From NCBI GenBank assembly GCA_027019885.1, contig JALUWC010000150.1, positions 1 to 13,510 of the forward strand: a stretch of DNA of 13,510 nt. Direction: 5' to 3'. The notes under the pieces were generated by a model, which did no database searches, was not told the DNA's origin, and worked only from the letters and a program-made list of their open reading frames with translations. Positions 1-6,810 of the stretch are shown one piece after another. Every line of letters starts with the position of its first letter. The first letter of the stretch is position 1. The DNA comes from Geoglobus sp. (lineage in GTDB: Archaea > Halobacteriota > Archaeoglobi > Archaeoglobales > Archaeoglobaceae). A program made the position numbers and the translations under genes.

Positions 1-1
1 T

Positions 2-421
2 GGAGAGAAAGAGGCAAGAGTCTATTTCAATGAAGAGCACTGCATATACTGTGGAGCCTGTGAGAACTCCTGCCCTTATGACCTCATTGGAGTGAGAAGA
101 GAGGAATACTACACCAAGAACAACATTTCCTGGGAACCATGGATAGACTCCTGGCATGAAGCTCTGAAGAGAGTTGTGGAAAAGAGAAGGACTGAAGAGC
201 CAGAAAGGAAGCTCTTCAGAGAGGAGAGAATTGGAGTTGCCGAAGAAGAGGAGATTGAGATTAAAAAACCAGATGAAAAGCTCATCAGGGAGATGGAGCG
301 TAAACTCAGAGTGATTGACGAAGTGTTAAAAAAGCCCCGCTTCAGAAGAGCTATGGAAAAAGGAGAGACAGAAGCATTTATAAACGGAATCAGAAAGGCT
401 TTGCAAAAACAGCAAGGGTGA
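2..421 (+). CDS. 4Fe-4S ferredoxin-type protein, C-terminal part
   Basis: The reading frame is open from the left edge, so the N-terminus lies outside the window. The visible part begins with a ferredoxin-type cluster motif, CIYCGACENSCP (Cys-x2-Cys-x2-Cys-x3-Cys-Pro), which normally binds one [4Fe-4S] cluster. About 105 highly charged, probably helical residues follow, rich in Glu, Lys and Arg and with no further cysteine. An ATG at 92 lies inside this frame but would discard the cluster motif, so I treat the gene as continuing from upstream. A second cluster motif may lie before the edge. The stop is four bases before the coaBC start, and the GGTGA ending at 421 can act as its ribosome binding site, so the two are probably co-transcribed. 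The redox partner cannot be told from this fragment. Confidence 0.8.
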   Translation, partial: GEKEARVYFNEEHCIYCGACENSCPYDLIGVRREEYYTKNNISWEPWIDSWHEALKRVVEKRRTEEPERKLFREERIGVAEEEEIEIKKPDEKLIREMERKLRVIDEVLKKPRFRRAMEKGETEAFINGIRKALQKQQG

Positions 422-425
422 CTCC

Positions 426-1628
426 ATGCACCTCTCCCGAATAAGAGCAGTAAAAAGCAGAAAGTTAGCAGGAAAGAAGATAGTTCTCGGTATTACTGGA
501 AGCATTGCAGCTGTTGAGGCTGTCAAGCTGGCAAGGGAACTTGTGAGGAGAGGAGCAGAGGTTCATGCTGTTATGAGTGAAGCCGCATGCAAGATCATTC
601 ATCCCTATGCGATGGAGTTTGCAACAGACAATAGGGTTATAACAGAGATAACAGGCAGAATAGAGCATGTTGAGCTGCTCGGAGTTGATGGTGAGGCTGA
701 TCTTTTGCTAATCGCTCCCACCACAGCCAATACAATTGCGAAGATCGCGGCTGGAATCGATGATACTCCTGTCACAACCATGGCAACAACAGCCCTCGGT
801 TCAGGGAAGCCTGTGATGATAGCTCCCGCAATGCATGAGAGCATGATAAACAATCCCGCCATAGCTGCTGCAATGAAAAAGCTTGAAGAGAGTGGAGTGG
901 AGTTCATAGAACCGAGATACGAAGAGAACAAAGCTAAATTTGCTGAAATTGAGAAGATATGTCTTCAGGTTGAGAGAAAGCTCTACAGACTGACCATGAA
1001 GGGTAAAAAGGTTGTTGTGACCGCCGGCCCAACAATGGAATTCATTGATCCGATAAGATACATAACAAACAGGAGCAGTGGTTTGATGGGATATGAGCTG
1101 GCTCTTGAGTTCTGGAGGAGGGGGGCCAACGTCACACTCATAACATCAAAACCTCCTGAGTTCAATCTCCCTGATTTCAATGTTGTGAGAGTCGTTTCTG
1201 TAAGGGATATGCTAAAAGCAAGTCTCGATGAGGTCGGCAATGCAGATGTTTTTGTTTCCTCCGCCGCAGCAGCTGATTTTGCGCCAGAAAAAAGGGACAG
1301 TAAGATAAAAACTGCCAAAAAGCTCACCTTAGAGCTTTCCTGTGCACCGAAAATACTGAGAGAAGTGAGGAAGGTATTTGACGGGAAGGTCATAGCCTTC
1401 AAGGCTGAAACAGGGGTAAGTGATGAGGAACTTGAAAAAATCGCTCTTGAGAAAATGAAAACGGATAGAGCAGACATGATGGTTGCAAATGATGTCCTTG
1501 AAAAGGGGATGGGTACAGACGACACGAGAGTGCTCCTCATAACCCCCGAAAGAGAACTGTGGGTTGAAGGATTGAAAAAGGATGTTGCAGAGAAAATAGT
1601 TGCCCTTTTTGTTGAAGACTGCCTATGA
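426..1628 (+). CDS. coaBC: CoaBC: phosphopantothenoylcysteine synthetase/decarboxylase
   Basis: Bifunctional enzyme of coenzyme A synthesis, 400 residues, the usual length. The CoaB domain joins cysteine to 4'-phosphopantothenate and the FMN-dependent CoaC domain decarboxylates the product to 4'-phosphopantetheine. CoaC spans about residues 16-185: GITGSIAA at the flavin site, His81 in EHVELLG where the catalytic His of Dfp lies, APTTANT, and APAMHESM matching the PxMNxxM substrate clamp. The flap with Cys-Gly-x-x-Gly-x-Gly-Arg seen in bacterial Dfp is not visible near 155-180. CoaB runs from about 192: VVVTAGPTMEFIDPIRYITN, SSGLMGYELA, an SAAAADFAPE stretch and a Lys-rich DSKIKTAKK segment. 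The ATG at 426 is preceded by GGTGA. The 3' end overlaps the pantoate kinase start by four bases (ATGA), which suggests translational coupling. Confidence 0.95.
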   Translation: MHLSRIRAVKSRKLAGKKIVLGITGSIAAVEAVKLARELVRRGAEVHAVMSEAACKIIHPYAMEFATDNRVITEITGRIEHVELLGVDGEADLLLIAPTTANTIAKIAAGIDDTPVTTMATTALGSGKPVMIAPAMHESMINNPAIAAAMKKLEESGVEFIEPRYEENKAKFAEIEKICLQVERKLYRLTMKGKKVVVTAGPTMEFIDPIRYITNRSSGLMGYELALEFWRRGANVTLITSKPPEFNLPDFNVVRVVSVRDMLKASLDEVGNADVFVSSAAAADFAPEKRDSKIKTAKKLTLELSCAPKILREVRKVFDGKVIAFKAETGVSDEELEKIALEKMKTDRADMMVANDVLEKGMGTDDTRVLLITPERELWVEGLKKDVAEKIVALFVEDCL

Positions 1629-2437
1629 CATTTGTTTCTGGAAGTGTCACAGCCATTTTTTCTCCATTCATTCACGAAAAACCTGAGAGGTCAGGAAGTT
1701 ATGGTGTTGGGTTTACAATTGATGCAGGTGTTGAGGCAAAATGGATTGATAAAGAGGAGATTTTTCTCAATGGCGAGAGAGTGAGCATACCTCCCGTTGA
1801 AATCGTTATTGAGGAACTTGGAGGAAGAGGTATTGAGCTTTCAACAGAACTCCCAATTTCATGCGGTTTTGGAGTGAGCGGCGCATCAGCTCTGGCGTGC
1901 GGGATTGAACTCAATCTGAGGTGTAATCTGGGTCTCTCCCTATCAGATATTGCCGATCTCGCTCACAAGGCTGAAGTTATAAGCAGAACGGGGCTTGGAG
2001 ATGTTGTGACTCAATTCCATGGCGGTGTTATTGCAAGATTGAAGCCAGGAAACCCTTCAACTGCTGAAGTCAGGAGATACGTCTTCCAACAGGAGTTCGA
2101 TTTTCTGGTGCTCGGCAAGCTTTCGACAAGGGACGTTCTTGAAAATGAGATCACAGGGGAGAAAGTAAGGAGAGCAGGAGAGAATTATCTCAGAGAATTT
2201 TTGAAAAAACCCAGCATTGAGAGTCTGTTTTCATGTTCAAAGTCCTTTGCAGTTGATTCTGGACTGATGGATGATGAAATCATGGATGTGATTGAAGCCG
2301 TTGAATCGGATGGAGGTATGGCATCGATGGTGATGCTTGGAAGGGCTGTTTTTGCTGTGAAAGGTAAAGATGCTCTTGAAGAGTTCAGAGGACAGAAATT
2401 TTCAGCAAGAATGGCACCATGTGGAATCAAAATCTGA
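1625..2437 (+). CDS. Pantoate kinase (GHMP kinase superfamily)
   Basis: Predicted pantoate kinase, 270 residues. It phosphorylates pantoate to 4-phosphopantoate, the archaeal route to 4'-phosphopantothenate that replaces bacterial pantothenate synthetase plus pantothenate kinase. Visible features are an N-terminal strand leading to FSPFIHEKP, a glycine-rich GHMP-type phosphate loop (PISCGFGVSGASALA, about residues 77-91), and the conserved-looking stretch RTGLGDVVTQFHGGV near 121-135. There is no signal peptide or membrane segment. Its ATG overlaps the coaBC stop as ATGA, so it is almost certainly translated from the same mRNA. This fits their consecutive use in CoA synthesis; phosphopantothenate synthetase, the step between them, is not in the window. 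The alternative, another GHMP kinase such as homoserine or mevalonate kinase, is less likely given the neighbour. Confidence 0.88.
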   Translation: MTFVSGSVTAIFSPFIHEKPERSGSYGVGFTIDAGVEAKWIDKEEIFLNGERVSIPPVEIVIEELGGRGIELSTELPISCGFGVSGASALACGIELNLRCNLGLSLSDIADLAHKAEVISRTGLGDVVTQFHGGVIARLKPGNPSTAEVRRYVFQQEFDFLVLGKLSTRDVLENEITGEKVRRAGENYLREFLKKPSIESLFSCSKSFAVDSGLMDDEIMDVIEAVESDGGMASMVMLGRAVFAVKGKDALEEFRGQKFSARMAPCGIKI

Positions 2438-2453
2438 GAAATTCACCGTTTAA

Positions 2454-2460
2454 TTTATAT
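2454..2460 (+). promoter_or_regulatory. TATA box for the gene at 2493
   Basis: TTTATAT lies in an A/T-rich gap after the pantoate kinase stop. Its centre is about 36 bases before the ATG, which predicts a short leader of roughly 10 bases. The GAGGT that directly touches the ATG is too close to serve as a normal Shine-Dalgarno site. Confidence 0.5.
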
Positions 2461-2492
2461 TCTAATTAATGCAATAATTCTGTCGAAGAGGT

Positions 2493-3176
2493 ATGAACAT
2501 CTCCACGGGAATACTGCTCCTGGATAAAAGATTGGGTGGTGGGATTCCTTCAGGCTCAACCGTTTGTGTTTATGCAAATCCAGTCAGTATGCCGGAGGTT
2601 TTCCTCTATCAGTTTGCATCAGCAGGCTTTACCTTTTACTTCACAACATCCAGACTTCCAAAGTACATAGTTGAGGATATGGAGAGTCTGGGAATAGACC
2701 CGGGCAATGTTGAGTTTATTGATGTCTTCAGCAAGTATTATCTTTCAGAGAGCGGGGGGTTTATAATCGAGGATCAGTACAGAGACAGAGATATTTTTGA
2801 TTTTGTGGACAGTCAGCTTTCCAGAATAGACATCAGAAGCCCCGTAATAATATTTGACAATCTGTCTTTTTTTCTCAATCTGAATGTTCCGATGGGATTG
2901 AAGGAGTGGCTTGTCAACAAGATATACGCCACAACAAAGAATCTTGATGGAGTTTCATACTGTTACTTGATTAAGGGGAGTCATTCGAAGGAAATAGAAA
3001 ACATTGTGATAAACATTTCAGATGTTGTTTTCGATATAGACTCTGAGAAAAGTGGGGATAAGATGGTAAACAGGCTTGGAATTCCTAAGATGAGAAGAAT
3101 GAAGCCCATAGACGAGACATTCAGATACTATATCAGCGATGGTGTTCAGATTGACACATCAAGAGATATAGCATAA
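2493..3176 (+). CDS. KaiC/RadA-like (RecA superfamily) protein with degenerate Walker A
   Basis: A 227-residue protein with the opening of the KaiC/RAD55 branch of RecA ATPases: STGILLLDKRLGGGIPSGST at residues 4-23. Where active relatives carry the G-x-x-G-x-G-K-[ST] nucleotide loop, this protein has VYANPVSMPEVFLYQ (about 26-40), lacking both the glycines and the lysine. A Walker-B-like strand remains, SPVIIFDNLSFF, with Asp122. It is therefore probably a structural or regulatory RecA-fold protein that does not hydrolyse ATP. Inactivated RAD55-like proteins are known in archaea, but I cannot name a function. It appears to be a single-gene transcript: it starts 55 bases after pantoate kinase with its own TATA box and is followed by a 110-base gap. 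Confidence 0.75.
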   Translation: MNISTGILLLDKRLGGGIPSGSTVCVYANPVSMPEVFLYQFASAGFTFYFTTSRLPKYIVEDMESLGIDPGNVEFIDVFSKYYLSESGGFIIEDQYRDRDIFDFVDSQLSRIDIRSPVIIFDNLSFFLNLNVPMGLKEWLVNKIYATTKNLDGVSYCYLIKGSHSKEIENIVINISDVVFDIDSEKSGDKMVNRLGIPKMRRMKPIDETFRYYISDGVQIDTSRDIA

Positions 3177-3183
3177 CAACTTC

Positions 3184-3212
3184 AGTGAGTGTGAAAAGGT
3201 AACAAACTCACT
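3184..3212 (+). repeat. Inverted repeat after the KaiC-like gene
   Basis: AGTGAGT (3184-3190) and ACTCACT (3206-3212) are perfect inverted arms of 7 bases around a 15-base loop, starting seven bases after the stop codon. There is no T-run after the hairpin, so a role in termination is only a possibility. It could equally be an operator for the downstream flavoprotein gene, or chance. Confidence 0.35.
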
Positions 3213-3254
3213 TACATCAATTTGCCCTCCTAAGAATTGTAACGTCTTCGTTAG

Positions 3255-3263
3255 TTTTATAAA
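3255..3263 (+). promoter_or_regulatory. TATA box for the CoA-disulfide-reductase-like gene
   Basis: TTTTATAAA has its centre 28 bases before the ATG at 3287. At usual archaeal spacing, transcription would start at or next to that ATG, so the mRNA is probably leaderless. An upstream ATG at 3276 opens only four codons. Confidence 0.65.
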
Positions 3264-3286
3264 GGAGTGTAGATCATGCCAAAGGG

Positions 3287-4630
3287 ATGATTCCCGATGA
3301 AGGGCTTAGAGTTGCAGTAATAGGCGGTGGCGCTGGAGGAATGGCAACAGCGTCGAGAATAAAAAGATTGAAACCCCGCTGGGTTGTGGATGTTTTTGAA
3401 AAAACAAATTATGTAAGTCACGCTCCTTGCGGAATTCCTTTCTATCTGTCGGGTATTGTTGAGTCCGTGGATGATCTTTGCGCTTACGATGTAAATTATT
3501 TCAGGGAAAGGAGAGGTGTGAGTGTTCACATAAACTCAGAGGTTGTTGAGGTTAGAGACGGAGAGATTGAGGTTGTCGAGAGGGGAAAAAGAAAAACATA
3601 CGAGTGGGACAGGCTGGTTTTTGCCACAGGTGCGAGAGGTAAGGGGCTGGACATAGAGTGTAAGGACATTGAGGGAGTTGTATGTGTTGGCAGTATTGAA
3701 GAGGCACCCCTTGTAAGGGAGAGAGCAAGAAAGTACGGCAGAATTGTGGTGGTTGGTAGCGGATACATCGGTGTTGAGATTGCCGATGCCCTTTCAAGAG
3801 GAAAGAAAATCACTGTGATAGAGCAGGGAAGCCATCCCCTTCCAAGCTACGATCAGGAAATTGCCGAGGTGTTGATGAGATTCATGTCTCGAAAGGTTGA
3901 TCTGAGAATAAATGAGAGGGTCGTTGAGCTTGAAGGAGATGAAAGGATAAAGAAGGTTGTTACCGATAAAAAAGAATACAAGGCTGACCTTGTCATCGTT
4001 GCAGTTGGAGTTGAACCAAATGTGGAGCTTGCAAGAGATTTTGGAGCCAAGATTGGAAAAACAGGAGCAATAAAGGTGAATGAGTATCTTGAAACAAACA
4101 TTCATGGAGTTTATGCAGTTGGGGATTGTGCCGAGACAAGAAACGTAATCACAGGAAAGCCGGACTGGATTCCACTTGCTGCTCCGGCAAACAAGATGGG
4201 GTATGTGGCCGGATCAAACATAGCAGGAAACAAGATTCAGTTTCCCGGCGCACTGAGATGTCAGCTAACATCCTTCTACGACATGGAGATTGGAAAAGTC
4301 GGATTAAGTGAAAGGGAAGCTTTGAAAAACGGATTTGATGCCGTCTCAGTAACAATAACATCAAGGAGCAGGGCAAGCTACATTCCCGGAGGAGGAAACA
4401 TAACAATCAAGATGGTTGCTGACTCTGAAAGCAGGAGAGTTCTTGGAGTTCAGGCAATTGGTGCTGGAGTTGCAAAGAGAATATACGCATCAACTGCGCT
4501 CCTTTACAAGAAATCTGATGTCTATGACTTTTTCTTCACCGATTTTCCATTCTACCCTCCAAAATCACCTGTCTGGGATCCCTTAGTGATTGCTGCACGG
4601 AATCTTTTCAGAAAACTGGATATCACTTAA
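3287..4630 (+). CDS. CoA-disulfide reductase/NADH oxidase-type flavoprotein
   Basis: FAD-dependent pyridine nucleotide-disulfide oxidoreductase, 447 residues, the usual length for the CoA disulfide reductase/NADH oxidase (Nox) group. The N-terminal FAD-binding motif is VAVIGGGAGGMA (residues 9-20). The single redox cysteine is Cys48 in SHAPCGIPFYLSG, the defining position of this group. The NAD(P)H-binding motif is VVVGSGYIGVEIA (about 154-166), and the second FAD motif is GVYAVGDCAE (274-283). The C-terminal dimerisation domain ends with FPFYPPKSPVWDPL, where Tyr423 may be the tyrosine that assists catalysis in CoA disulfide reductases. Likely roles are NAD(P)H-dependent reduction of CoA disulfide or polysulfide, or of oxygen; the sequence does not decide. 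The last eight bases overlap the convergent tfe gene. An unrelated CoA-synthesis operon lies nearby. Confidence 0.9.
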   Translation: MIPDEGLRVAVIGGGAGGMATASRIKRLKPRWVVDVFEKTNYVSHAPCGIPFYLSGIVESVDDLCAYDVNYFRERRGVSVHINSEVVEVRDGEIEVVERGKRKTYEWDRLVFATGARGKGLDIECKDIEGVVCVGSIEEAPLVRERARKYGRIVVVGSGYIGVEIADALSRGKKITVIEQGSHPLPSYDQEIAEVLMRFMSRKVDLRINERVVELEGDERIKKVVTDKKEYKADLVIVAVGVEPNVELARDFGAKIGKTGAIKVNEYLETNIHGVYAVGDCAETRNVITGKPDWIPLAAPANKMGYVAGSNIAGNKIQFPGALRCQLTSFYDMEIGKVGLSEREALKNGFDAVSVTITSRSRASYIPGGGNITIKMVADSESRRVLGVQAIGAGVAKRIYASTALLYKKSDVYDFFFTDFPFYPPKSPVWDPLVIAARNLFRKLDIT

Positions 4631-5141
4631 ACATTCTCAGCATCTCTTCTATCTTCCCAATTTCCTCCCTGATCTCCCTTATCGCCTCAGAACTGTCCAG
4701 AAATTCAAGCATTCCGCTGCACCTTGGACAGAGAAAACCGTACTCCATTGCCTCCTCATATCTCACTTTAACGCAGCCATTGGTGCAGATATAATAAACG
4801 CTCCCATCTTCAAGTTCAAGCTTCGCATTAAGCTTTTCTCTTGTTTTCTCAAGCTCTTTCCTGAGAACATCCTTTTCCTTTTCGTAGTTTATCCTCCAGT
4901 AGTACTCCATCCACCCGGTCTCGTCATCTCTCGTCCTTCTGTAGTTTGCAAGACCCAGTTCATAAAGAGCGAAAAGAACCCTTCTGATGTCATTTATCTC
5001 AACCCCAAGCTCCTGAGAAAGCTGTTCGTCCGTGAACTCTCCCTCGATTCCCAGTGAATAAATGACAACTCCAAGCTCCCCGGATATCCTTTCAATCAAC
5101 TCTACAAGAAGTTCGTCAATCTCATTTACCTCTACTTCCAC
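4623..5141 (-). CDS. tfe: Transcription factor E (TFIIE-alpha homologue)
   Basis: Archaeal transcription factor E, 172 residues, the usual size. TFE stabilises the RNA polymerase preinitiation complex and assists promoter opening with TBP and TFB. Residues 1-85 form the winged-helix region, with the helix-turn-helix stretch FTDEQLSQELGVEINDIRR. A charged linker helix follows (about 86-110). The C-terminal zinc ribbon uses Cys119, Cys123, Cys138 and Cys141 (ICTNGC and CPRC). The C-terminus is a charged helix. The start is GTG, preceded by a TATA-like element at a distance that predicts a leaderless mRNA; no good Shine-Dalgarno is seen. The 3' end overlaps the flavoprotein gene tail-to-tail by eight bases, so the two genes terminate into each other. 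Confidence 0.93.
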   Translation of the reverse strand: MEVEVNEIDELLVELIERISGELGVVIYSLGIEGEFTDEQLSQELGVEINDIRRVLFALYELGLANYRRTRDDETGWMEYYWRINYEKEKDVLRKELEKTREKLNAKLELEDGSVYYICTNGCVKVRYEEAMEYGFLCPRCSGMLEFLDSSEAIREIREEIGKIEEMLRMFK

Positions 5142-5164
5142 AGAACTTAATGTTGCACTTAACC

Positions 5165-5172
5165 TTATTTAA
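5165..5172 (-). promoter_or_regulatory. TATA box for tfe
   Basis: On the minus strand this reads TTAAATAA inside an A/T-rich run. Its centre is about 27 bases before the GTG of tfe, consistent with a leaderless transcript. Confidence 0.5.
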
Positions 5173-5260
5173 TTTTGCGGTGTTGATGGGGTGTTATGAA
5201 TGAAGATTGATTGGAGATGTGGAGAGATCAATAAATTTTTAGCTTGGTATAAAATCCGGC

Positions 5261-5865
5261 ATGGACTTGGATGTTTACCAGAAACTGATGGAATTCGTAT
5301 GGAGTGTAAGGATGAGAAACGAGTTTACCAATACTCTCTATTCACTGCTGTGAAATGAGTCCGGAATTCAGGCATTGCTGTTCCACCATCTCAGAAATTC
5401 TCTTGGAGAGTGCAATGATTCTGCACTGCTGGTTCCAGAATACAGTCCGGAAATTCCTGAAAAAGCTAAATGTGAATCTCACAGCGAGATTATCCAAAAA
5501 TACAGTGACAAAAAGTGGGACAGAAATAAGCAAATTGACCTGTGTATTGTGGAGTTCGGCGAGGATGCATCCGAGGTCTTAAGAAACAAAAACTCAGAAA
5601 ATCATGAAAAATGCAGTCTTTACTGCTTCGATCCCAAACCGATCACTGCCATGGAGATCATATTCACCTAGAGAGATGAGATAGTAGGAGCAATCAAAAC
5701 AGATGTAGCAAAACTCCACAGAATGGTCGAAGACTGGGGAACGGAATTAGCGTATCAGTGCCTTATTACCGATATTAATGAAGAGGATTACGTCGATTTG
5801 TAAATTCAATTAAGGATAAAATAAAAAACCATAAAGAGAAATTCAGGGTTGCAGTCGGGACTTGG
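5261..5865 (+). pseudogene. Broken gene, possibly PD-(D/E)XK nuclease-like, cut by an IS
   Basis: One plus-strand frame starts at ATG 5261, 27 bases after an A/T-rich TATA-like element at 5231-5240. It reads on coherently through a TGA (5351-5353) and a TAG (5669-5671) to a TAA at 5801. Adding one base in the T run near 5797 restores a frame (VNSIKDKIKNHKEKFRVAV) that reaches the IS edge at 5865. Beyond the IS, 6557-6586 stays in that frame (IVKLYEPKT, then stop) and may be the gene's tail. The product would be about 210 residues. The pattern IDLCIVEFGED ... ITAMEIIFT ... IKTDVAKL resembles the D...ExK core of PD-(D/E)XK nucleases with Lys replaced by Ile (ATA; AAA would give Lys). The decay is seen directly; the nuclease identity is inference and weak. 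Confidence 0.6.
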
Positions 5866-5882
5866 GGGACTGTCAAAATAAC
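5866..5882 (+). repeat. Left terminal inverted repeat of the IS
   Basis: GGGACTGTCAAAATAAC pairs with the right end apart from one substitution (G for C at position 3) and one missing base in the A/G run. The ancestral, unmutated stop of the transposase (TGA at 5873-5875) lies inside it. Confidence 0.75.
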
Positions 5883-5911
5883 ACCCCCATATTATACAAC
5901 CCCGCAAAGCT

Positions 5912-6508
5912 CTATAGCCAGCTCTGAACAGAATCAAAAGAACTCTTGAAGGGAAACCTGTTCCAGAACCTCTTTGTTCTTCCTTTCAGCAGAGAAAAGA
6001 ATCCTTCTACAGCATTTCTGCATCCAAAAGTCTCATGTTTATAATTCAATCCCAGCCTCTCTAAAGCCAATCTATACCAGAATCCTCTGTCAACAACAAC
6101 TTCCGGTTTGTTCTTGCAGTAATTCAGCACATCTTTAAGGAAAGCACAAGCTTCAAAGCTCTCTCTCCCCTCAGAAGTCCATATAGCCATCTTAGTATCA
6201 ACATCTACTGCACTCCAGATGAAAATCTGTCTGCTCTCTAGCTTCAACTTGGTTTCATCTACTGCTATTAGTCTTTTTCTCTTCCTTTCTGGAGGTTTTA
6301 GAATTCGTTTAATTCTGTGGTAGTAGATTCTGATAGATTCGTGGCTTATTTGTTCGAATAAAGACAGAAACCTGCTTACTTTCCTTAAAAAGAGTCCGTA
6401 GAAGTAGAGTAAAGCTGAGAGGATTTTTAGTTCCACTCTCTTTTTGTTCCTCCGAAAGACTTTTTTAGCTTTGATTTCTTCAATTATCTGAGCTATTGGA
6501 GACTGCAT
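5912..6508 (-). CDS. IS6-like DDE transposase, shortened by an amber codon
   Basis: A 198-residue transposase of the archaeal IS6-like group. The N-terminal part (about 30-70) carries a helix-turn-helix with the [11 protein letters not shown] stretch. The catalytic triad can be placed at Asp84 (AVDETKLKL), Asp140 (VVVDRGFWY) and Glu168 ([19 protein letters not shown]). The ORF stops at TAG (5912-5914) right after SWL. The same frame then continues SFAGLYNMGVLF to a TGA at 5873-5875 within the left repeat. Homologues usually continue past this tryptophan-leucine, so the TAG probably replaced a sense codon such as GAG and removed 12 terminal residues. The triad is intact, so activity cannot be excluded. 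An A/T-rich TATA-like box near 6530-6538 is 26 bases before the ATG. Confidence 0.85.
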   Translation of the reverse strand: MQSPIAQIIEEIKAKKVFRRNKKRVELKILSALLYFYGLFLRKVSRFLSLFEQISHESIRIYYHRIKRILKPPERKRKRLIAVDETKLKLESRQIFIWSAVDVDTKMAIWTSEGRESFEACAFLKDVLNYCKNKPEVVVDRGFWYRLALERLGLNYKHETFGCRNAVEGFFSLLKGRTKRFWNRFPFKSSFDSVQSWL

Positions 6509-6538
6509 GGTTTGTATTTTTGTTTTTTATTTTTTAAA

Positions 6539-6556
6539 GTTATTCTTGACAGTGCC
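6539..6556 (-). repeat. Right terminal inverted repeat of the IS
   Basis: Read inward this is GGCACTGTCAAGAATAAC, the better preserved of the two ends when compared with the IS6-group tip sequence. It lies 30 bases beyond the transposase start codon. Confidence 0.75.
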
Positions 6557-6581
6557 ATTGTGAAATTGTACGAACCAAAAA

Positions 6582-6590
6582 CATAAATAA
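6582..6590 (+). promoter_or_regulatory. TATA box for vapBC
   Basis: CATAAATAA has its centre 27 bases before the ATG of the antitoxin gene, which predicts a leaderless transcript. It overlaps the possible tail of the broken gene at 6557-6586, so it may have been recruited from former coding sequence. Confidence 0.55.
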
Positions 6591-6612
6591 TTTAGCAAAT
6601 ACATTACCATAT

Positions 6613-6810
6613 ATGGCATTCGTAAAAACAACAATAAATCTCAGGGAGGACGTGTATCAGGCACTGAAAAAGGTGGCTGGTAAGAAAAAGATGTCTGAAA
6701 AAATAAACGAAATCCTGTATAACGCTCTGGTAAAGGAGAAAAAGAGCATGTTTGGAACAATGAAGCAGTCTGATTTATCAGATTTGAGAGATCACGAGGA
6801 TAGGCTATGA
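6613..6810 (+). CDS. vapB: VapB-type antitoxin (ribbon-helix-helix)
   Basis: A 65-residue antitoxin. The N-terminal two thirds fit a ribbon-helix-helix DNA-binding fold: a strand (VKTTINL, residues 4-10), helix REDVYQALKKVA, a turn, and helix MSEKINEILYNAL. The acidic C-terminal tail (MKQSDLSDLRDHEDRL) is what VapB proteins use to cover the toxin active site. Proteins of this type repress their own promoter together with the toxin, so the TATA region just upstream is the expected binding site. The stop overlaps the vapC start as ATGA, as is typical for toxin-antitoxin pairs. It lies 57 bases from the IS end. Confidence 0.88.
   Translation: MAFVKTTINLREDVYQALKKVAGKKKMSEKINEILYNALVKEKKSMFGTMKQSDLSDLRDHEDRL

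Larger units (their letters stand above)
5866..6556 (-). mobile_element. IS6-like insertion sequence, about 691 bp
   Basis: The element is bounded by imperfect terminal inverted repeats, GGGACTGTCAAAATAAC on the left and GGCACTGTCAAGAATAAC read inward from the right. The right end closely resembles the GGCACTGT tips of the IS6/IS26 group. It carries one transposase gene on the minus strand. Removing it joins two pieces of a single reading frame (5845-5865 and 6557-6586), which supports the boundaries. No 8-base target duplication is visible: the flanks are GGACTTGG and ATTGTGAA. This suggests an old insertion, later recombination, or boundaries off by a few bases. Confidence 0.8.

Noticed and set aside
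4590-5057. 155-residue plus-strand ORF opposite tfe
   Set aside because: It is a shadow of tfe on the other strand, with an unlikely composition and no start signals.
5355-5582. 75-residue ORF in the third frame over the broken gene
   Set aside because: It overlaps the more protein-like frame starting at 5261, has no promoter at suitable distance and no recognisable motif.
5351-5671. TGA and TAG read through as selenocysteine or pyrrolysine in the broken gene
   Set aside because: Both types of stop, a frameshift and an IS insertion occur in the same gene, and the neighbouring transposase and methyltransferase show similar damage. Decay explains all of this; no SECIS-like structure or Pyl machinery is visible.
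5858-6564. 8-base target site duplication around the IS
   Set aside because: The flanks GGACTTGG and ATTGTGAA do not match, and shifting the ends by one or two bases does not help.
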